64,000 bases of DNA, from assembly GCF_000374545.1 (NCBI RefSeq), contig NZ_KB894590.1:82822-146821 (forward strand), given 5' to 3'. A program made the translations under genes and the position numbers. The DNA comes from Anaeromusa acidaminophila DSM 3853. Lineage in GTDB: Bacteria > Bacillota > Negativicutes > Anaeromusales > Anaeromusaceae. How positions within the stretch are numbered: the stretch's first letter is position 1; each line of letters starts with the position of its first letter. Positions 18,298 to 27,056 of this stretch are shown in pieces. The notes beneath the pieces were generated by a model, which was not told the DNA's origin, did no database searches, and worked only from the letters and a program-made list of their open reading frames with translations.

Positions 18298-18672
18298 ATG
18301 AGTGAAGTAGTTTTCTATCGTTGTGAAACATGTGGTAATATTGTCGCTCTGATTAAAAATGGAGGCGGACCATTGGCTTGTTGCGGGCAAGCGATGACCG
18401 AGCTTTCGGCTAATTCTACCGATGCGGCACAAGAAAAACATGTGCCGGTTGTGACTAAAGAAGACGGCAAAATTAAAGTTGCCGTAGGTTCTACGTTACA
18501 TCCGATGCTGCCGGAACATTACATTGAGTGGGTTGCCTTGGTAACCGAAGATCGGGTAGCGATTCGCTTCTTGAAACCAGGGGAAGAACCAAAAGCGGAG
18601 TTCTGTGAAATGCCTTCCGGTATTGTTTATGAATACTGCAATCTGCATGGCTTGTGGATGGCAAAATTCTAA
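18298..18672 (+). CDS. dfx: Superoxide reductase (desulfoferrodoxin, 2Fe type)
   Basis: This cytosolic enzyme reduces superoxide to hydrogen peroxide without making oxygen, a typical anaerobe defence. The N-terminal desulforedoxin-like centre I has C9, C12, C28 and C29. The catalytic centre II has H48, H68, H74, H117 and C114, and the Glu-Lys before H48 (EKHVP) that helps catalysis is present. Length, 124 residues, fits the two-iron class. AAGGAGG lies upstream of the ATG. It has its own promoter at 18116 and a strong terminator, so it is monocistronic. Electrons usually come from rubredoxin, which is not encoded here. Confidence 0.96.
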   Translation: MSEVVFYRCETCGNIVALIKNGGGPLACCGQAMTELSANSTDAAQEKHVPVVTKEDGKIKVAVGSTLHPMLPEHYIEWVALVTEDRVAIRFLKPGEEPKAEFCEMPSGIVYEYCNLHGLWMAKF

Positions 18673-18680
18673 AATGGAGA

Positions 18681-18715
18681 AAAGGGTCCTTGCGAGAGCA
18701 AGGACCCTTTTTTTT
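18681..18715 (+). terminator. Rho-independent terminator of the superoxide reductase gene
   Basis: AAAGGGTCCTTGC (18681-18693) pairs perfectly with GCAAGGACCCTTT across a GAGA tetraloop and is followed by more T residues. Confidence 0.95.
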
Positions 18716-18716
18716 T

Positions 18717-19077
18717 GCTATACATGAAATATAAATTGGGCCTAGAAAAGTATGAACAATTGCAATAAATAGAAAGATGCGAGTCTTGCCTTTTATCAAG
18801 AAATTGAATATTACAATTCTTTAGAATAAAAGAGATAAAAGGAGAAAAAAGGCAAATTTTACTTTAAAAATATAAAATAAAATTAATTTTATCCGCAGCT
18901 ATGACATTTTAGGGGCGATATGGCTCTTCTCTTTCGTTGCAATACTTTCGCAGTAGCAGTAAACTAAGAATAGATCAAATTAAGTTAGTTACTTAATTAT
19001 CTTATATTGTTTTATCCTGACTGTTTGAAAATACTTAAGGGATATAGTCAGGGTAAGATATAAAAGGAGATGAGAAG
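18717..19077. other. AT-rich intergenic region, 361 bases
   Basis: No convincing frame, repeat or known riboswitch is visible here. The left part is very A-rich, and the middle has a short GC-richer patch around 18895-18950. The right end carries the ribosome binding site AAAAGGAG of the 29-codon ORF at 19078. A promoter for that ORF must lie here, for example in the TA-rich stretch near 18990-19015, but I cannot pick one with confidence. Confidence 0.5.
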
Positions 19078-19167
19078 ATGGCTTTCAAAATGGGATTAGC
19101 AGCCTTTGCATTTATTGCACTGTCTTTTCTAGCGTTAGACCTAGTTCATCTGACCGGCGCAATTTGA
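19078..19167 (+). CDS. Small ORF encoding a 29-residue single-pass membrane peptide
   Basis: ATG at 19078 follows AAAAGGAGATGAG at ideal spacing and opens a 29-codon frame ending TGA at 19165-19167. A strong terminator begins about 25 bases later, so ribosome binding site, frame and terminator are arranged as a small gene. The peptide has a short start with one Lys (MAFKMG), then about 18 hydrophobic residues that would cross the membrane, then a polar end. Small proteins of this kind often act as subunits or modulators of membrane complexes; no partner is evident. It is not recognisably KdpF or CydX. Confidence 0.62.
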   Translation: MAFKMGLAAFAFIALSFLALDLVHLTGAI

Positions 19168-19191
19168 TCAGTTACCTAAATTTTATACATC

Positions 19192-19227
19192 AAAAAAACA
19201 CCGTCCGTTTTGGATGGTGTTTTTTAT
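19192..19227 (+). terminator. Rho-independent terminator
   Basis: AACACCGTCC pairs with GGATGGTGTT (one G-T pair) across a GTTTT loop, with an A run before and TTTTTTATTT after. Confidence 0.9.
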
Positions 19228-19303
19228 TTGCTGGTTGCTTCTTGTATAATGGTGTAAAATGATCTGCAAAGAAAATATTTTTGGAGCTGAGGAAAGATAC
19301 ATT

Positions 19304-20005
19304 ATGAGCAAAGTAGGTATTGTGGCGACCATAAAGAATATAGCCAGGATTCATACGGATTTTCCAACTAAGTTCGGCGTTCCCCGCCAAAGCGGATTGA
19401 CTCCGTTAATGGCTACTATTGTTTTTGAACCGTTATATCGAGATCCTAGCGCCATTCGAGGGTTGGAGGGATTTTCTTATATCTGGCTTATTTGGCAGTT
19501 CTCTGAGGCGGTTGGCAGTAAAATATCGCCCACTGTGAGACCGCCGCGTTTAGGAGGCAACACCCGTATGGGAGTATTTGCAACGCGCTCGCCTTTTAGG
19601 CCTAATCATCTTGGCCTTTCTTCTGTTAAACTGGAAAAGATTGAGATGCATTCCCAGTGGGGACCTGTTTTGCATGTGTCTGGAGCGGATATGATCGATA
19701 ATACGCCGATCTTTGATATTAAGCCATATCTTCCTTATGCGGATAGTCATCCAGAGGCGGCCTCTGGTTTTGCCGCTCCGCATGAAGCATATAAATTAAA
19801 AGTGGTTTTCCCGGAATGCTGGCTTTCTCTTATTCCGGAGTCGTTACGCCAGGGCTTGTGCAGTGTTTTGGAGCAAGATCCGCGACCAGCGTATGTTTCG
19901 GATTCTGAACGCATTTTTGGGATTCCTTTTGCTGGATTTGATGTTCGATTCATTGTAACCGAGGGCGTTCTTACAGTGGTGGAAATTGTGCGTCTTAAAG
20001 CATAA
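19304..20005 (+). CDS. trmO: tRNA (N6-threonylcarbamoyl-A37)-methyltransferase TrmO
   Basis: This 233-residue SAM-dependent enzyme (YaeB/TsaA/VirR family) N6-methylates the t6A base at tRNA position 37. Family motifs are clear: the N-terminal IARIHTDFPTKFGVPRQSG, then WQFSEA, and the signature GVFATRSPFRPNHLGLSSVKL, followed by DIKPYLPYAD. The C-terminal GIPFAGFDVRF region matches the small C-terminal domain. I start at the ATG at 19304 with GAGGAAAG upstream; the frame reaches back to 19259. It appears monocistronic between two terminators. Confidence 0.93.
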   Translation: MSKVGIVATIKNIARIHTDFPTKFGVPRQSGLTPLMATIVFEPLYRDPSAIRGLEGFSYIWLIWQFSEAVGSKISPTVRPPRLGGNTRMGVFATRSPFRPNHLGLSSVKLEKIEMHSQWGPVLHVSGADMIDNTPIFDIKPYLPYADSHPEAASGFAAPHEAYKLKVVFPECWLSLIPESLRQGLCSVLEQDPRPAYVSDSERIFGIPFAGFDVRFIVTEGVLTVVEIVRLKA

Positions 20006-20007
20006 TG

Positions 20008-20050
20008 CAAAGTGGTCAGCGTTATTTGAGAAATAGCGCTGACCACTTTG
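20008..20050. terminator. Bidirectional terminator between trmO and the hydrolase gene
   Basis: AAAGTGGTCAGCG-TTATTT pairs with AAATA-GCGCTGACCACTTT across a GAG loop, 18 to 19 base pairs with one mismatch. It lies between converging genes. Confidence 0.88.
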
Positions 20051-20066
20051 AGGAATGAGCTAAGCG

Positions 20067-21080
20067 TTAGCTTAATTCATCGATGCTTTTTAAAAAATGT
20101 TGTATCACTTGGCTATATTGACGATGGTTGTCAAAAATAGCAGCTCCGTGCTTGGAGTTAGCGAATAGGTACAATTGGCTGGGCCCTTTGGTGGCTTGCT
20201 GTAGTTCTAGGGACATGGAGGCGGGAATAAGCGTATCCGCTTCACCATGGAGATATAGGATGGGTGTTGTAACGTGGCGTACGGATTGCAGCGGCGAAGC
20301 CTCGTCAAAGGTAGAACGGGAATGAAAGTACGATATAAGATTTGCATACGGCAAGAGAATGCTGGCTACATCTAGCTTAGCAAGCCAAGGAGCAAGGGAA
20401 TCCGTATAGGGGGATAGATACTGGCGTACATAGAGAGAGAGAAGCGTTTCAAAATCGGAATACGAGCTGTCGGCAACATAGAACGCTACTCGTTTATTTT
20501 CTTCGTTAAGCTCTGCGTGCAGTAATGCTGTGGCGGCGCCCATAGACAGCCCGTGAACGCCGATCACGCCGTTCGGTATGCGCTGCGCAAGCCAACTGAC
20601 CCATTGATCTAAGTCGTATTTTTCCAAACTGCCCCAGGTAACGGAATCTCCGCCACTCTCGCCATGGGCGCGCGAATCGACCAGTAGCACATTAAAGCCA
20701 GCGCGAAGATAAATTTCCAGATAGTATAAGCCGATTGTGCGATTTTCCGTAAAGCCATGCAGAAAAATGACTGTTTTATCAGTTGATTTTGCATTCGGAA
20801 TGAAGGTGCCGGACAAGGAATAGCCAAAAGGAGAAGAAATATGGATGTTCTCCCACTGGTAGCTGGCCGTGCCTTTATTCATCAGTTGTTGAAGAGAGTT
20901 GTGGCGGTTTTGCGTTTTCATTTGCGCAAAGAGGATGCTTGTTTCTTCATAGATTACGCTGCCTAGAAAGAGACCTGCTAGATTTAGGCAAAAAATAAGC
21001 AAGAGCGTCAAGGTGAGAAAACAAGTTTTCCAATATTCTTTTTGTCGTTGCTTTAATTCCCAGTCTATATTTGAATTCAT
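20067..21080 (-). CDS. Membrane-anchored alpha/beta hydrolase
   Basis: This serine hydrolase of 337 residues has an N-terminal membrane helix (about residues 20-45), so the catalytic domain probably faces outside. The oxyanion region FLHGFTENR, the nucleophile elbow GLSMGAA, the acid in HGEADTLIP and the histidine in SKHGAAIF make a complete triad. The fold resembles the YqkD/BEM46-type peptidase S9-like hydrolases. I use the ATG at 21080 (GAGG eight bases upstream) rather than the TTG at 21107. It diverges from the DNA repair operon and ends at the shared terminator. Substrate unknown; an ester or small amide is likely. Confidence 0.88.
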   Translation of the reverse strand: MNSNIDWELKQRQKEYWKTCFLTLTLLLIFCLNLAGLFLGSVIYEETSILFAQMKTQNRHNSLQQLMNKGTASYQWENIHISSPFGYSLSGTFIPNAKSTDKTVIFLHGFTENRTIGLYYLEIYLRAGFNVLLVDSRAHGESGGDSVTWGSLEKYDLDQWVSWLAQRIPNGVIGVHGLSMGAATALLHAELNEENKRVAFYVADSSYSDFETLLSLYVRQYLSPYTDSLAPWLAKLDVASILLPYANLISYFHSRSTFDEASPLQSVRHVTTPILYLHGEADTLIPASMSLELQQATKGPSQLYLFANSKHGAAIFDNHRQYSQVIQHFLKSIDELS

Positions 21081-21220
21081 ATGCTGCCTCACAGTAGTTA
21101 GTGCCAATCAATAGAAATTACAATTTACTATTTATAATACAACTTTTAGTATGCTCCATGTCAAGGATAGGAAAAAGAACTCGGGAAATTATTTTTGCTT
21201 GTAAAAAGGAGTCTAAGAAA

Positions 21221-21700
21221 ATGGCTGCTGTTTTTTATTATCAAACCGAGTTGGGCCTTTTGGGCATTGAAGAAAATGGAAAGGCACTGACTAAGGCGTA
21301 TTTAGGAAAGACCGAATTGCCGCACGAAGCGGACTTGCGAGAAACCGCGTTGCTGCAGGAAGCGGGACGGCAAGTGAAAGAGTATTTGGCAGGAGTACGC
21401 ACAGAATTTACCCTGCCGTTAGCTCCGGCGGGAACGGATTTTCAACGGCGCGTGTGGGCGGCCTTGCAGAAAATACCTTATGGCGAGACGCGAACCTATG
21501 GCGACATGGCTGTATGTGTAGGATGTCCTAAAGGGGCTCGCGCCGTAGGGCGGGCTAATCACAACAATCCGTTGCTGCTCTTTATTCCTTGTCACCGAAT
21601 TGTAGGGGCGGCTGGGGGACTTGTGGGCTATGCCGGGGGGCTGGAGGCCAAGGAATATCTTCTGAAGCTGGAAAGCCATGTTGCAGGGGGAATATTGTGA
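21221..21700 (+). CDS. ogt: Methylated-DNA-[protein]-cysteine S-methyltransferase
   Basis: This suicide repair protein of 159 residues transfers a methyl group from O6-methylguanine in DNA to its own Cys124 in the signature IPCHRIV. The DNA-binding helix-turn-helix region (PYGETRTYGDMA, ARAVGRANHNNP, with the arginine finger) precedes it. The start ATG at 21221 has AAAAGGAG upstream; the frame extends back to 21101 without support. It overlaps the alkD-like gene by four bases (GTGA), so the two are translationally coupled in an alkylation repair operon. Confidence 0.95.
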   Translation: MAAVFYYQTELGLLGIEENGKALTKAYLGKTELPHEADLRETALLQEAGRQVKEYLAGVRTEFTLPLAPAGTDFQRRVWAALQKIPYGETRTYGDMAVCVGCPKGARAVGRANHNNPLLLFIPCHRIVGAAGGLVGYAGGLEAKEYLLKLESHVAGGIL

Positions 21701-22380
21701 ATCATAGTATTCGAGAAATGCTGGCGGAAATGGCAGAACCGAAGTACCAGCAGTTTGCCGCGTCGTTGTTGCCGAACGTAGATAACTTGTTGGGGATACG
21801 ACTACCGTTGCTGCGGAAGCTGGCTCAAAAGATGGCAAAAGAGGATTGGAGAAGGTATATAAAAAGCGAAGATGTTTGTTATTTTGAAGAAACCATGCTG
21901 CAAGGCATGATTTTGGGGTATGCGAAGGCCGATATCGAAGAGCTTCTTTCGTATGTCGTTGATTTTGTGCCGCGTATTGATAATTGGTCAATTTGTGATA
22001 GCTTTTGCAACGGATTGAAATTTACCAAGAACCATAAAGAGCGGGTTTGGGACTTTTTACAGCCGTACCTAGTATCGGAACAAGAATATGAAATTCGCTT
22101 TGGCGTCGTTATGTTGCTCAGCTTTTATATCGAGGAAGAATATATCGATTCGTTATTGCTTCGCTTGCATGCGCTGCGCCATGAGGGATATTACGCTAAA
22201 ATGGCGGTGGCTTGGGCGCTTTCGCTATGCTATGTGAAATTTCCGGAGCTGACTTTGGCATCGTTGCAAAGCAGTCCGCTGGATACGTTTACGTATAATA
22301 AGGCCTTGCAAAAAATTACGGAGTCGTATCGCGTGGATGCAGCGAGTAAAATCAAAATCCGCAGCATGAGACGGAAGTAA
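21697..22380 (+). CDS. DNA alkylation repair protein, AlkD/AlkC-like HEAT repeat glycosylase
   Basis: The 227-residue all-helical protein belongs to the DNA alkylation repair family of HEAT-like repeat glycosylases that remove N3- and N7-alkylpurines. The family hallmark VPRIDNWSICDSFCNGLK is present, with the catalytic-region Trp and Asp. The GTG at 21697 is the likely start: it overlaps the ogt stop and has AGGGGG upstream. It follows ogt directly, so the operon repairs both O6-methylguanine and ring-nitrogen alkyl adducts. The next gene (DUF1848) starts 30 bases downstream. Confidence 0.88.
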   Translation: MNHSIREMLAEMAEPKYQQFAASLLPNVDNLLGIRLPLLRKLAQKMAKEDWRRYIKSEDVCYFEETMLQGMILGYAKADIEELLSYVVDFVPRIDNWSICDSFCNGLKFTKNHKERVWDFLQPYLVSEQEYEIRFGVVMLLSFYIEEEYIDSLLLRLHALRHEGYYAKMAVAWALSLCYVKFPELTLASLQSSPLDTFTYNKALQKITESYRVDAASKIKIRSMRRK

Positions 22381-22410
22381 CTTTCGAGCGATAGTAAAGG
22401 GTGAGGGATA

Positions 22411-23346
22411 ATGATTATCAGCGCCAGCAGGCGGACGGATATTCCGGCGCTTTATTCGGAGTGGTTTTTTAGGCGTCTTCAAGAAGGGCTTGTATATGTT
22501 CCGAATCCGCGCAATTCGAAGCGCCTGACGAAAGTAGAGCTTGATCCAGTTGGCGTGGACTGCTTGGTGTTCTGGACGAAGAATCCGCGGGCTATGCTGT
22601 CCAAGCTGCCTGCTCTGGATGCCATGGGGTATCGTTACTATTTTCAGTTTACCCTTACTCCGTATGATCAGAATTTGGAAAAGAGGCTGCCGCCTAAAAC
22701 GGAGCTGATAGAAACCTTTAAGCGCTTGAGCGACAAAGTGGGACCGCATCGCGTGATTTGGCGTTACGATCCCATTATTTTCAGCGAAAAATTTGATGAA
22801 GCATACCATTTGCAGCAATTTGAAGCCATCTGTAAAGCTCTTGCAGGCTATACAAAACAGTGTACAATCAGCTTTTTGGATATGTACGCGAAAATACGAG
22901 GACGCATGAAAATAATGGGATTCCGAGAAGCCGAGGAAACAATGCGAAAGCGGTTTTCGCAAGGAGTTGTTGCCATTGCCAAGGAGCATAAGCTTGTTGT
23001 GGCAAGCTGTTCTGAGCAAGGCGATCTGGCTGCCTGCGGCATTAAGCCGGCTTCTTGTATTGATGCCGCTTTGATCGCGCAGCTTGCAGGTTATCCTCTG
23101 GCAGCGAAAAAGGACGCGAATCAACGAAACGCTTGCGGGTGTTGTGAGAGCATTGATATAGGCGTTTATGACAGTTGTTCCTTAGGGTGTGTATATTGCT
23201 ATGCTACGACTAGCGAGGAAAAGGCTTTGCAATTCACTAAGCAGCATGATCCGCATAGTCCCATGCTGTCTGGATACCTGCGAGATGAAGTTGTGACGGT
23301 GAAAAAAACGCTGTCATCTAAAACTGCACAGCTTACTTTGTTTTGA
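22411..23346 (+). CDS. DUF1848 family protein, radical-SAM-like cysteine cluster at C-terminus
   Basis: This 311-residue protein matches the DUF1848 pattern: IISASRRTDIPA at the start, VFWTKNPRAM, and IWRYDPI in the middle. The C-terminus holds a dense cysteine set (CGCCESIDIG, then CSLGCVYCYA), which resembles an iron-sulfur site of the spore photoproduct lyase/radical SAM kind. Biochemistry is not known to me. It starts 30 bases after the alkylation glycosylase with AAGGGTGAGGG upstream, so it is probably part of the repair operon. A role in nucleic acid repair or modification is inferred only from this context. Confidence 0.85.
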   Translation: MIISASRRTDIPALYSEWFFRRLQEGLVYVPNPRNSKRLTKVELDPVGVDCLVFWTKNPRAMLSKLPALDAMGYRYYFQFTLTPYDQNLEKRLPPKTELIETFKRLSDKVGPHRVIWRYDPIIFSEKFDEAYHLQQFEAICKALAGYTKQCTISFLDMYAKIRGRMKIMGFREAEETMRKRFSQGVVAIAKEHKLVVASCSEQGDLAACGIKPASCIDAALIAQLAGYPLAAKKDANQRNACGCCESIDIGVYDSCSLGCVYCYATTSEEKALQFTKQHDPHSPMLSGYLRDEVVTVKKTLSSKTAQLTLF

Positions 23347-23518
23347 TGATTTCTAAAGAGCGGAGAGGTTTTTGTCGTAGGAGCTGGAATAGTGACTCAA
23401 GAAGGTGAAACGCGAATTTTTGCTTACAGCAAATAGTGGAGATAACCGTACTGGCTTGGAATCGCGTAACATCTGTGTGTGACGTTGATTAGCGGGCCGG
23501 GGAAAGGCGGTGAGAAAA

Positions 23519-24250
23519 ATGGATTATACAGGAAAAATTGTCTTGGTGACGGGCGGCGCGAACGGCATCGGCGAAACGATCAGCCGGGCGTACGTGCAAG
23601 CAGGAGCGACGGTAGTGATTGCGGATATTGACGAGGCTAAAGGGCAACTGCTGGCGCAGGAGGAGCGGATTATTTTTTATGCGTTGGATTTGACCCAGGC
23701 AACGGCTATACAAGGGCTTTTTCGTTTTCTTGCTGAAACCTATCGGAAAATTGATATTCTCATCAATAATGCAGGGAAGAGTTGCTTTAAGCCGATAGAA
23801 ACACTAAGCGTGGAGGAATGGGATGAAGTACTCCATTTGAACTTGCGGGCCTCTTTTATTACAGCGCAAGAATTTGCTAAGCTGCACCGGCAGGGAACAT
23901 ACGGGAGAATTATTAACATTGCCTCTACTCGTTATTTAATGTCAGAACCTCATTCCGAAGCCTATGCCGCTTCCAAGGGAGGTCTTGTGGCGCTGACGCA
24001 TGCTTTGGCCTTGTCTTTAAGCTCCAAGGAGCTTACGGTCAATGCCATCAGTCCGGGCTGGATTGAAACTCGCAGTTACGAGAAATTGACGGCGGCTGAC
24101 CACGGGCAGCATCCGGCGGGACGCGTAGGAAGGCCCGAGGATATCGCACAGGCGTGTTTATTTTTAAGTGATGCTGAAAATTCGTTTATAACCGGACAGA
24201 ATCTTGTTATTGACGGCGGCATGACCAAAAAGATGATTTACATGGAATAA
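23519..24250 (+). CDS. SDR-family NAD(P)-dependent oxidoreductase
   Basis: This classical short-chain dehydrogenase of 243 residues has the nucleotide-binding TGGANGIGE (about 10-18), the NNAGK structural motif near residue 84 and the catalytic Y149-xxx-K153 (YAASKGG). DIDEAKGQ after strand 2 suggests an acidic residue and therefore NAD(H) preference. C-terminal IDGGMTKKM is typical. The start is ATG 23519, or GTG 23510 nine bases upstream. It interconverts an alcohol and ketone on an unidentified substrate. The 170 bases upstream hold no recognisable gene. Confidence 0.9.
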   Translation: MDYTGKIVLVTGGANGIGETISRAYVQAGATVVIADIDEAKGQLLAQEERIIFYALDLTQATAIQGLFRFLAETYRKIDILINNAGKSCFKPIETLSVEEWDEVLHLNLRASFITAQEFAKLHRQGTYGRIINIASTRYLMSEPHSEAYAASKGGLVALTHALALSLSSKELTVNAISPGWIETRSYEKLTAADHGQHPAGRVGRPEDIAQACLFLSDAENSFITGQNLVIDGGMTKKMIYME

Positions 24251-24252
24251 AG

Positions 24253-24298
24253 AAAATCCCTGGGCGATGCGGCGCAACTTAGCATCTCCCAGGGATTT
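24253..24298. terminator. Bidirectional terminator
   Basis: AAATCCCTGGG (about 24254-24264) pairs with CCCAGGGATTT (24288-24298), with inner GATGC/GCATC pairs. It separates converging genes. Confidence 0.88.
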
Positions 24299-24306
24299 CA
24301 GCGTTT

Positions 24307-24519
24307 TTAATAGCGATGCGAGACAAAGGTTCGGTATAAGATATAGAGATAGGAGCCAAGAAATACACACCAAAGGAAAAGCGTATGGCGCAGAAAATAT
24401 TCGGACCAATACGTTCCCACTAAGATGCCTAGTGAGATCAGGGTGAGTTTTAAAAATCCAAAATCCACGAGGGAATAATTTCTAGCAGAACGCAGGGCGC
24501 GGTTGAGCCAACGTTTCAT
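24307..24519 (-). CDS. Small membrane protein (phosphate ABC permease-annotated family)
   Basis: This 70-residue protein has an amphipathic start (KRWLNRALRSARNYSLVDFG), then two hydrophobic helices (about 22-40 and 45-65). Similar small proteins in clostridia and negativicutes are often labelled permease of phosphate ABC transporter, but that name has little support. The ATG at 24519 has AGGAGGGG seven bases upstream; an ATG at 24525 lies too close. It is divergent from the molybdenum hydroxylase operon and stands alone. Function unknown. Confidence 0.72.
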   Translation of the reverse strand: MKRWLNRALRSARNYSLVDFGFLKLTLISLGILVGTYWSEYFLRHTLFLWCVFLGSYLYILYRTFVSHRY

Positions 24520-24713
24520 GGTCATCCCCTCCTATAACTATGAAATTTTTAAATGCTAGTGCAAAATATATCTTCTTACTTATAGTATACTCTTTTAGAC
24601 GCGGAGATGGAATAATATAGTAAGAACCTAGAGGGGTTTGTAAAAAGATATAGAAGAGAATATAGGATACGTTTGAGTAGTTTAGATTAGTTTGCAGATG
24701 CAGGAGAATACGA

Positions 24714-27056
24714 ATGAAGCAAAGCGAGAGGATTTATGGAACCCCTCCGGGTATTGGATGTTCCGTTTCCCGGGCGGACGCAAAGACGAAGGTGACCGGT
24801 CAAGAGGCGTATGCTGCGGACCATTATCCAAAAGGTTGCTTATGGGCCGGAGTAAAGCGTTCTTGCCAAGCCCATGCCCGTATTGTTTCAGTGGACGTGG
24901 AAGCGGCCCTGCAATTGCCTGGCGTGGTGGCGGTATTGACCAGCCGGGATATAGAAGGAAGCAATCGGTTGGGGATTTTTGAAAAAGATCAGCCGATTTT
25001 AGCAGAAGAGGTTGTGCGCTATTACGGAGAGGCGATCGTTTTAGTAGTAGCTGAAACCAAGGATGGATTAGAGCGGGCGTTGGATGCGATTCGGATTGAA
25101 TATGAAAAATTGGAAGCGCTTCTAGATTCCAGGCTGGCGTTGTTGCCGGAAAGCCCGGCGATTCACCCTGGACGCGCAGACGGCAATGTGCTGCTGCGCG
25201 ATGAAATTTGCTGCGGTCGTGGTGCAACAGCGCTAGCTGAATGTACATTTACGGTAGAGGTGTCTGTTGAAGTTAACTGGCAGGATCATGCATTTTTAGA
25301 AACTGAAGCGGGAATGGCCAAAGTAGAGGAAGATGGCTCCATTACCCTGGTGGTGGCTACGCAAACTCCTTTTCGAGATCGGTTGGAGCTGGGGGAAGCC
25401 CTCAAAGTGCCGCCGACAAAGCTGCATATCATGGCGCCGTATCTTGGCGGAGCGTTTGGAGGTAAAGACGGGATTACAGTACAGGGATTTCTCGTGTTAG
25501 CGGCCTTGCATGCCGATGGCCGGCCGGTACGCATGCAATATACGCGAGAAGAGCGCTTTGTGGCCGGTACTAAGAGGCATCCGGCGCAGATGACTTATCG
25601 CCTGGGGTGTGATTGTGAAGGACAATTGCAAGCTTTAGACTGTGAACTTTTATTTGATACAGGCGCTTACGCCGCTATGGGCGCGGAAGTATTCGCGTTG
25701 GCCATGGAACATGCAGGAGGGCCTTATCGCATTCCTAATGCATGTATTTCCGGTGCTGTTGTTTATACTAATAATCCTCTTGCCAGCGCTTTTCGCGGCT
25801 TTGGCGTACCCCAAGCGGCAGCCGGCGTTGAACAGGCGATGGATGAGCTAGCAAAATGCGCAGGCTATGATCCGCTGGAGTTTCGGTTGCGAAACGCAGT
25901 ACAGCGGGGCGGTATAACTCCTGCAGGCGTACGGCTTTCCCAAAGCGTCGGCTTAACAGAATGCTTAAAGAAGCTGGCGGCGCATCCGTTGTGGACGCAA
26001 CGCCAAGTATGGCGTGAAGAGGCCCCTGCTTTCAAGCGAAGGGGCGTGGGCATAGCCGCCTGTTATCATGCGGTAGGATTTGGACCGATTATTCCGGACT
26101 ATGCTAATGCTAAACTGGAAATGAAAGCAGATGGCCGTCTGTGCGTCTATGCCGGGGTCGCAGACATGGGGCAGGGCAACGTTTCAACGTATTTGCAAAT
26201 CGCGGGGCATTTGCTGTCTCAAGATATGGAAGAGATGGAATTGGTGCTGCCGGATACGTCTCAAACGCTGCCGTCTTGCTCTTCGTCAGCCAGCAGGACG
26301 ACTTTTACCTATGGCAAGGCGTTGGAAGGAGCGGCTGGAATCTTGAAGGAACGCCTCTTGGCGCGGGCCGTGATGCTGTTTACCTTTCAATTTTTGGAAC
26401 AAGTGCATATAGATGACTTATTACTTTGTCCGGGAAGGATTGTTCATCAACCGTCGGGGCGGGAAGTGCCGCTGACTTTGCTGGCTGGCTTTATGGATCC
26501 CAGTGAGCGAATGGTTACCTATAGCTATACCTGCCCGGTCAATAAGCAAGTGCCGGAGAGCGGGAAAAAGCTGCGCAAGCATGGGTTTCCTCATCGTGTT
26601 TTCGCTTACGGAGCGCAATTGGTCCGCTTAGAAGCGGACACGTTGAGCGGTGAAGTGAAGGTTTGCGATTTTTTGAACTGCATTGATGCGGGCAATGTGC
26701 TTAATCCGCAGGTTTTTGAACAGCAGATTCAAGGCGGAGCGGCCCAAGGCATCGGCTACGCCTTGTTTGAGGATTTTGTCTTACAGGACGGGGAAGTGAG
26801 GACACGCGATTTTTCAACGTATATTCTCCCTACGGCCTTGGACCTTCCGGCAATGGAAACAGTAACCGCCAGCCTTTATGAAGACGACGGCCCTTTTGGC
26901 ATGAAGGGAGCGGGGGAAATTAGCATTGACGGCGTACTGCCGGCGGTTGCCAACGGCCTTGCTTCAATCACCGGAAATCGTCTTGCCCAAGGGACGCTTA
27001 CAGGGGAAAAAGTGCTGGCCGCCTTGCGGCAAGCTGGTTTGGAGGCGGTACGATGA
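24714..27056 (+). CDS. Xanthine-dehydrogenase-type molybdopterin-binding subunit
   Basis: This large subunit (780 residues) of a molybdenum hydroxylase binds the molybdopterin cofactor and oxidises an N-heterocycle or aldehyde. It shows the small N-terminal a/b hammerhead domain (about 20-125), the GGAFGGKDG cofactor loop, AFRGFGVPQ, GVADMGQGN, and the catalytic glutamate E735 in MKGAGEIS. AFRGFG is like xanthine dehydrogenases, not CO dehydrogenase. The next two genes give the 2Fe-2S and FAD subunits, overlapping by four bases and then sharing one base, so this is a complete three-subunit enzyme. Xanthine or hypoxanthine is plausible but the substrate is not proven. No maturation factor (XdhC-type) lies nearby. 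Confidence 0.92.
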   Translation: MKQSERIYGTPPGIGCSVSRADAKTKVTGQEAYAADHYPKGCLWAGVKRSCQAHARIVSVDVEAALQLPGVVAVLTSRDIEGSNRLGIFEKDQPILAEEVVRYYGEAIVLVVAETKDGLERALDAIRIEYEKLEALLDSRLALLPESPAIHPGRADGNVLLRDEICCGRGATALAECTFTVEVSVEVNWQDHAFLETEAGMAKVEEDGSITLVVATQTPFRDRLELGEALKVPPTKLHIMAPYLGGAFGGKDGITVQGFLVLAALHADGRPVRMQYTREERFVAGTKRHPAQMTYRLGCDCEGQLQALDCELLFDTGAYAAMGAEVFALAMEHAGGPYRIPNACISGAVVYTNNPLASAFRGFGVPQAAAGVEQAMDELAKCAGYDPLEFRLRNAVQRGGITPAGVRLSQSVGLTECLKKLAAHPLWTQRQVWREEAPAFKRRGVGIAACYHAVGFGPIIPDYANAKLEMKADGRLCVYAGVADMGQGNVSTYLQIAGHLLSQDMEEMELVLPDTSQTLPSCSSSASRTTFTYGKALEGAAGILKERLLARAVMLFTFQFLEQVHIDDLLLCPGRIVHQPSGREVPLTLLAGFMDPSERMVTYSYTCPVNKQVPESGKKLRKHGFPHRVFAYGAQLVRLEADTLSGEVKVCDFLNCIDAGNVLNPQVFEQQIQGGAAQGIGYALFEDFVLQDGEVRTRDFSTYILPTALDLPAMETVTASLYEDDGPFGMKGAGEISIDGVLPAVANGLASITGNRLAQGTLTGEKVLAALRQAGLEAVR

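Noticed and set aside
22225..23124. Long minus-strand open frame of 299 codons opposite the DUF1848 and alkD genes
   Set aside because: The plus-strand frames match known families with good ribosome binding sites; the minus frame is a codon-bias shadow.
23347..23518. Possible regulatory RNA before the SDR gene
   Set aside because: I saw no conserved core or stable hairpin; the stretch holds only a ribosome binding site at its right end.
24540..24713. Possible purine or preQ1-type riboswitch before the molybdenum hydroxylase genes
   Set aside because: I looked for the conserved purine and preQ1 cores and found only loose similarity; no terminator or sequestering stem is visible.
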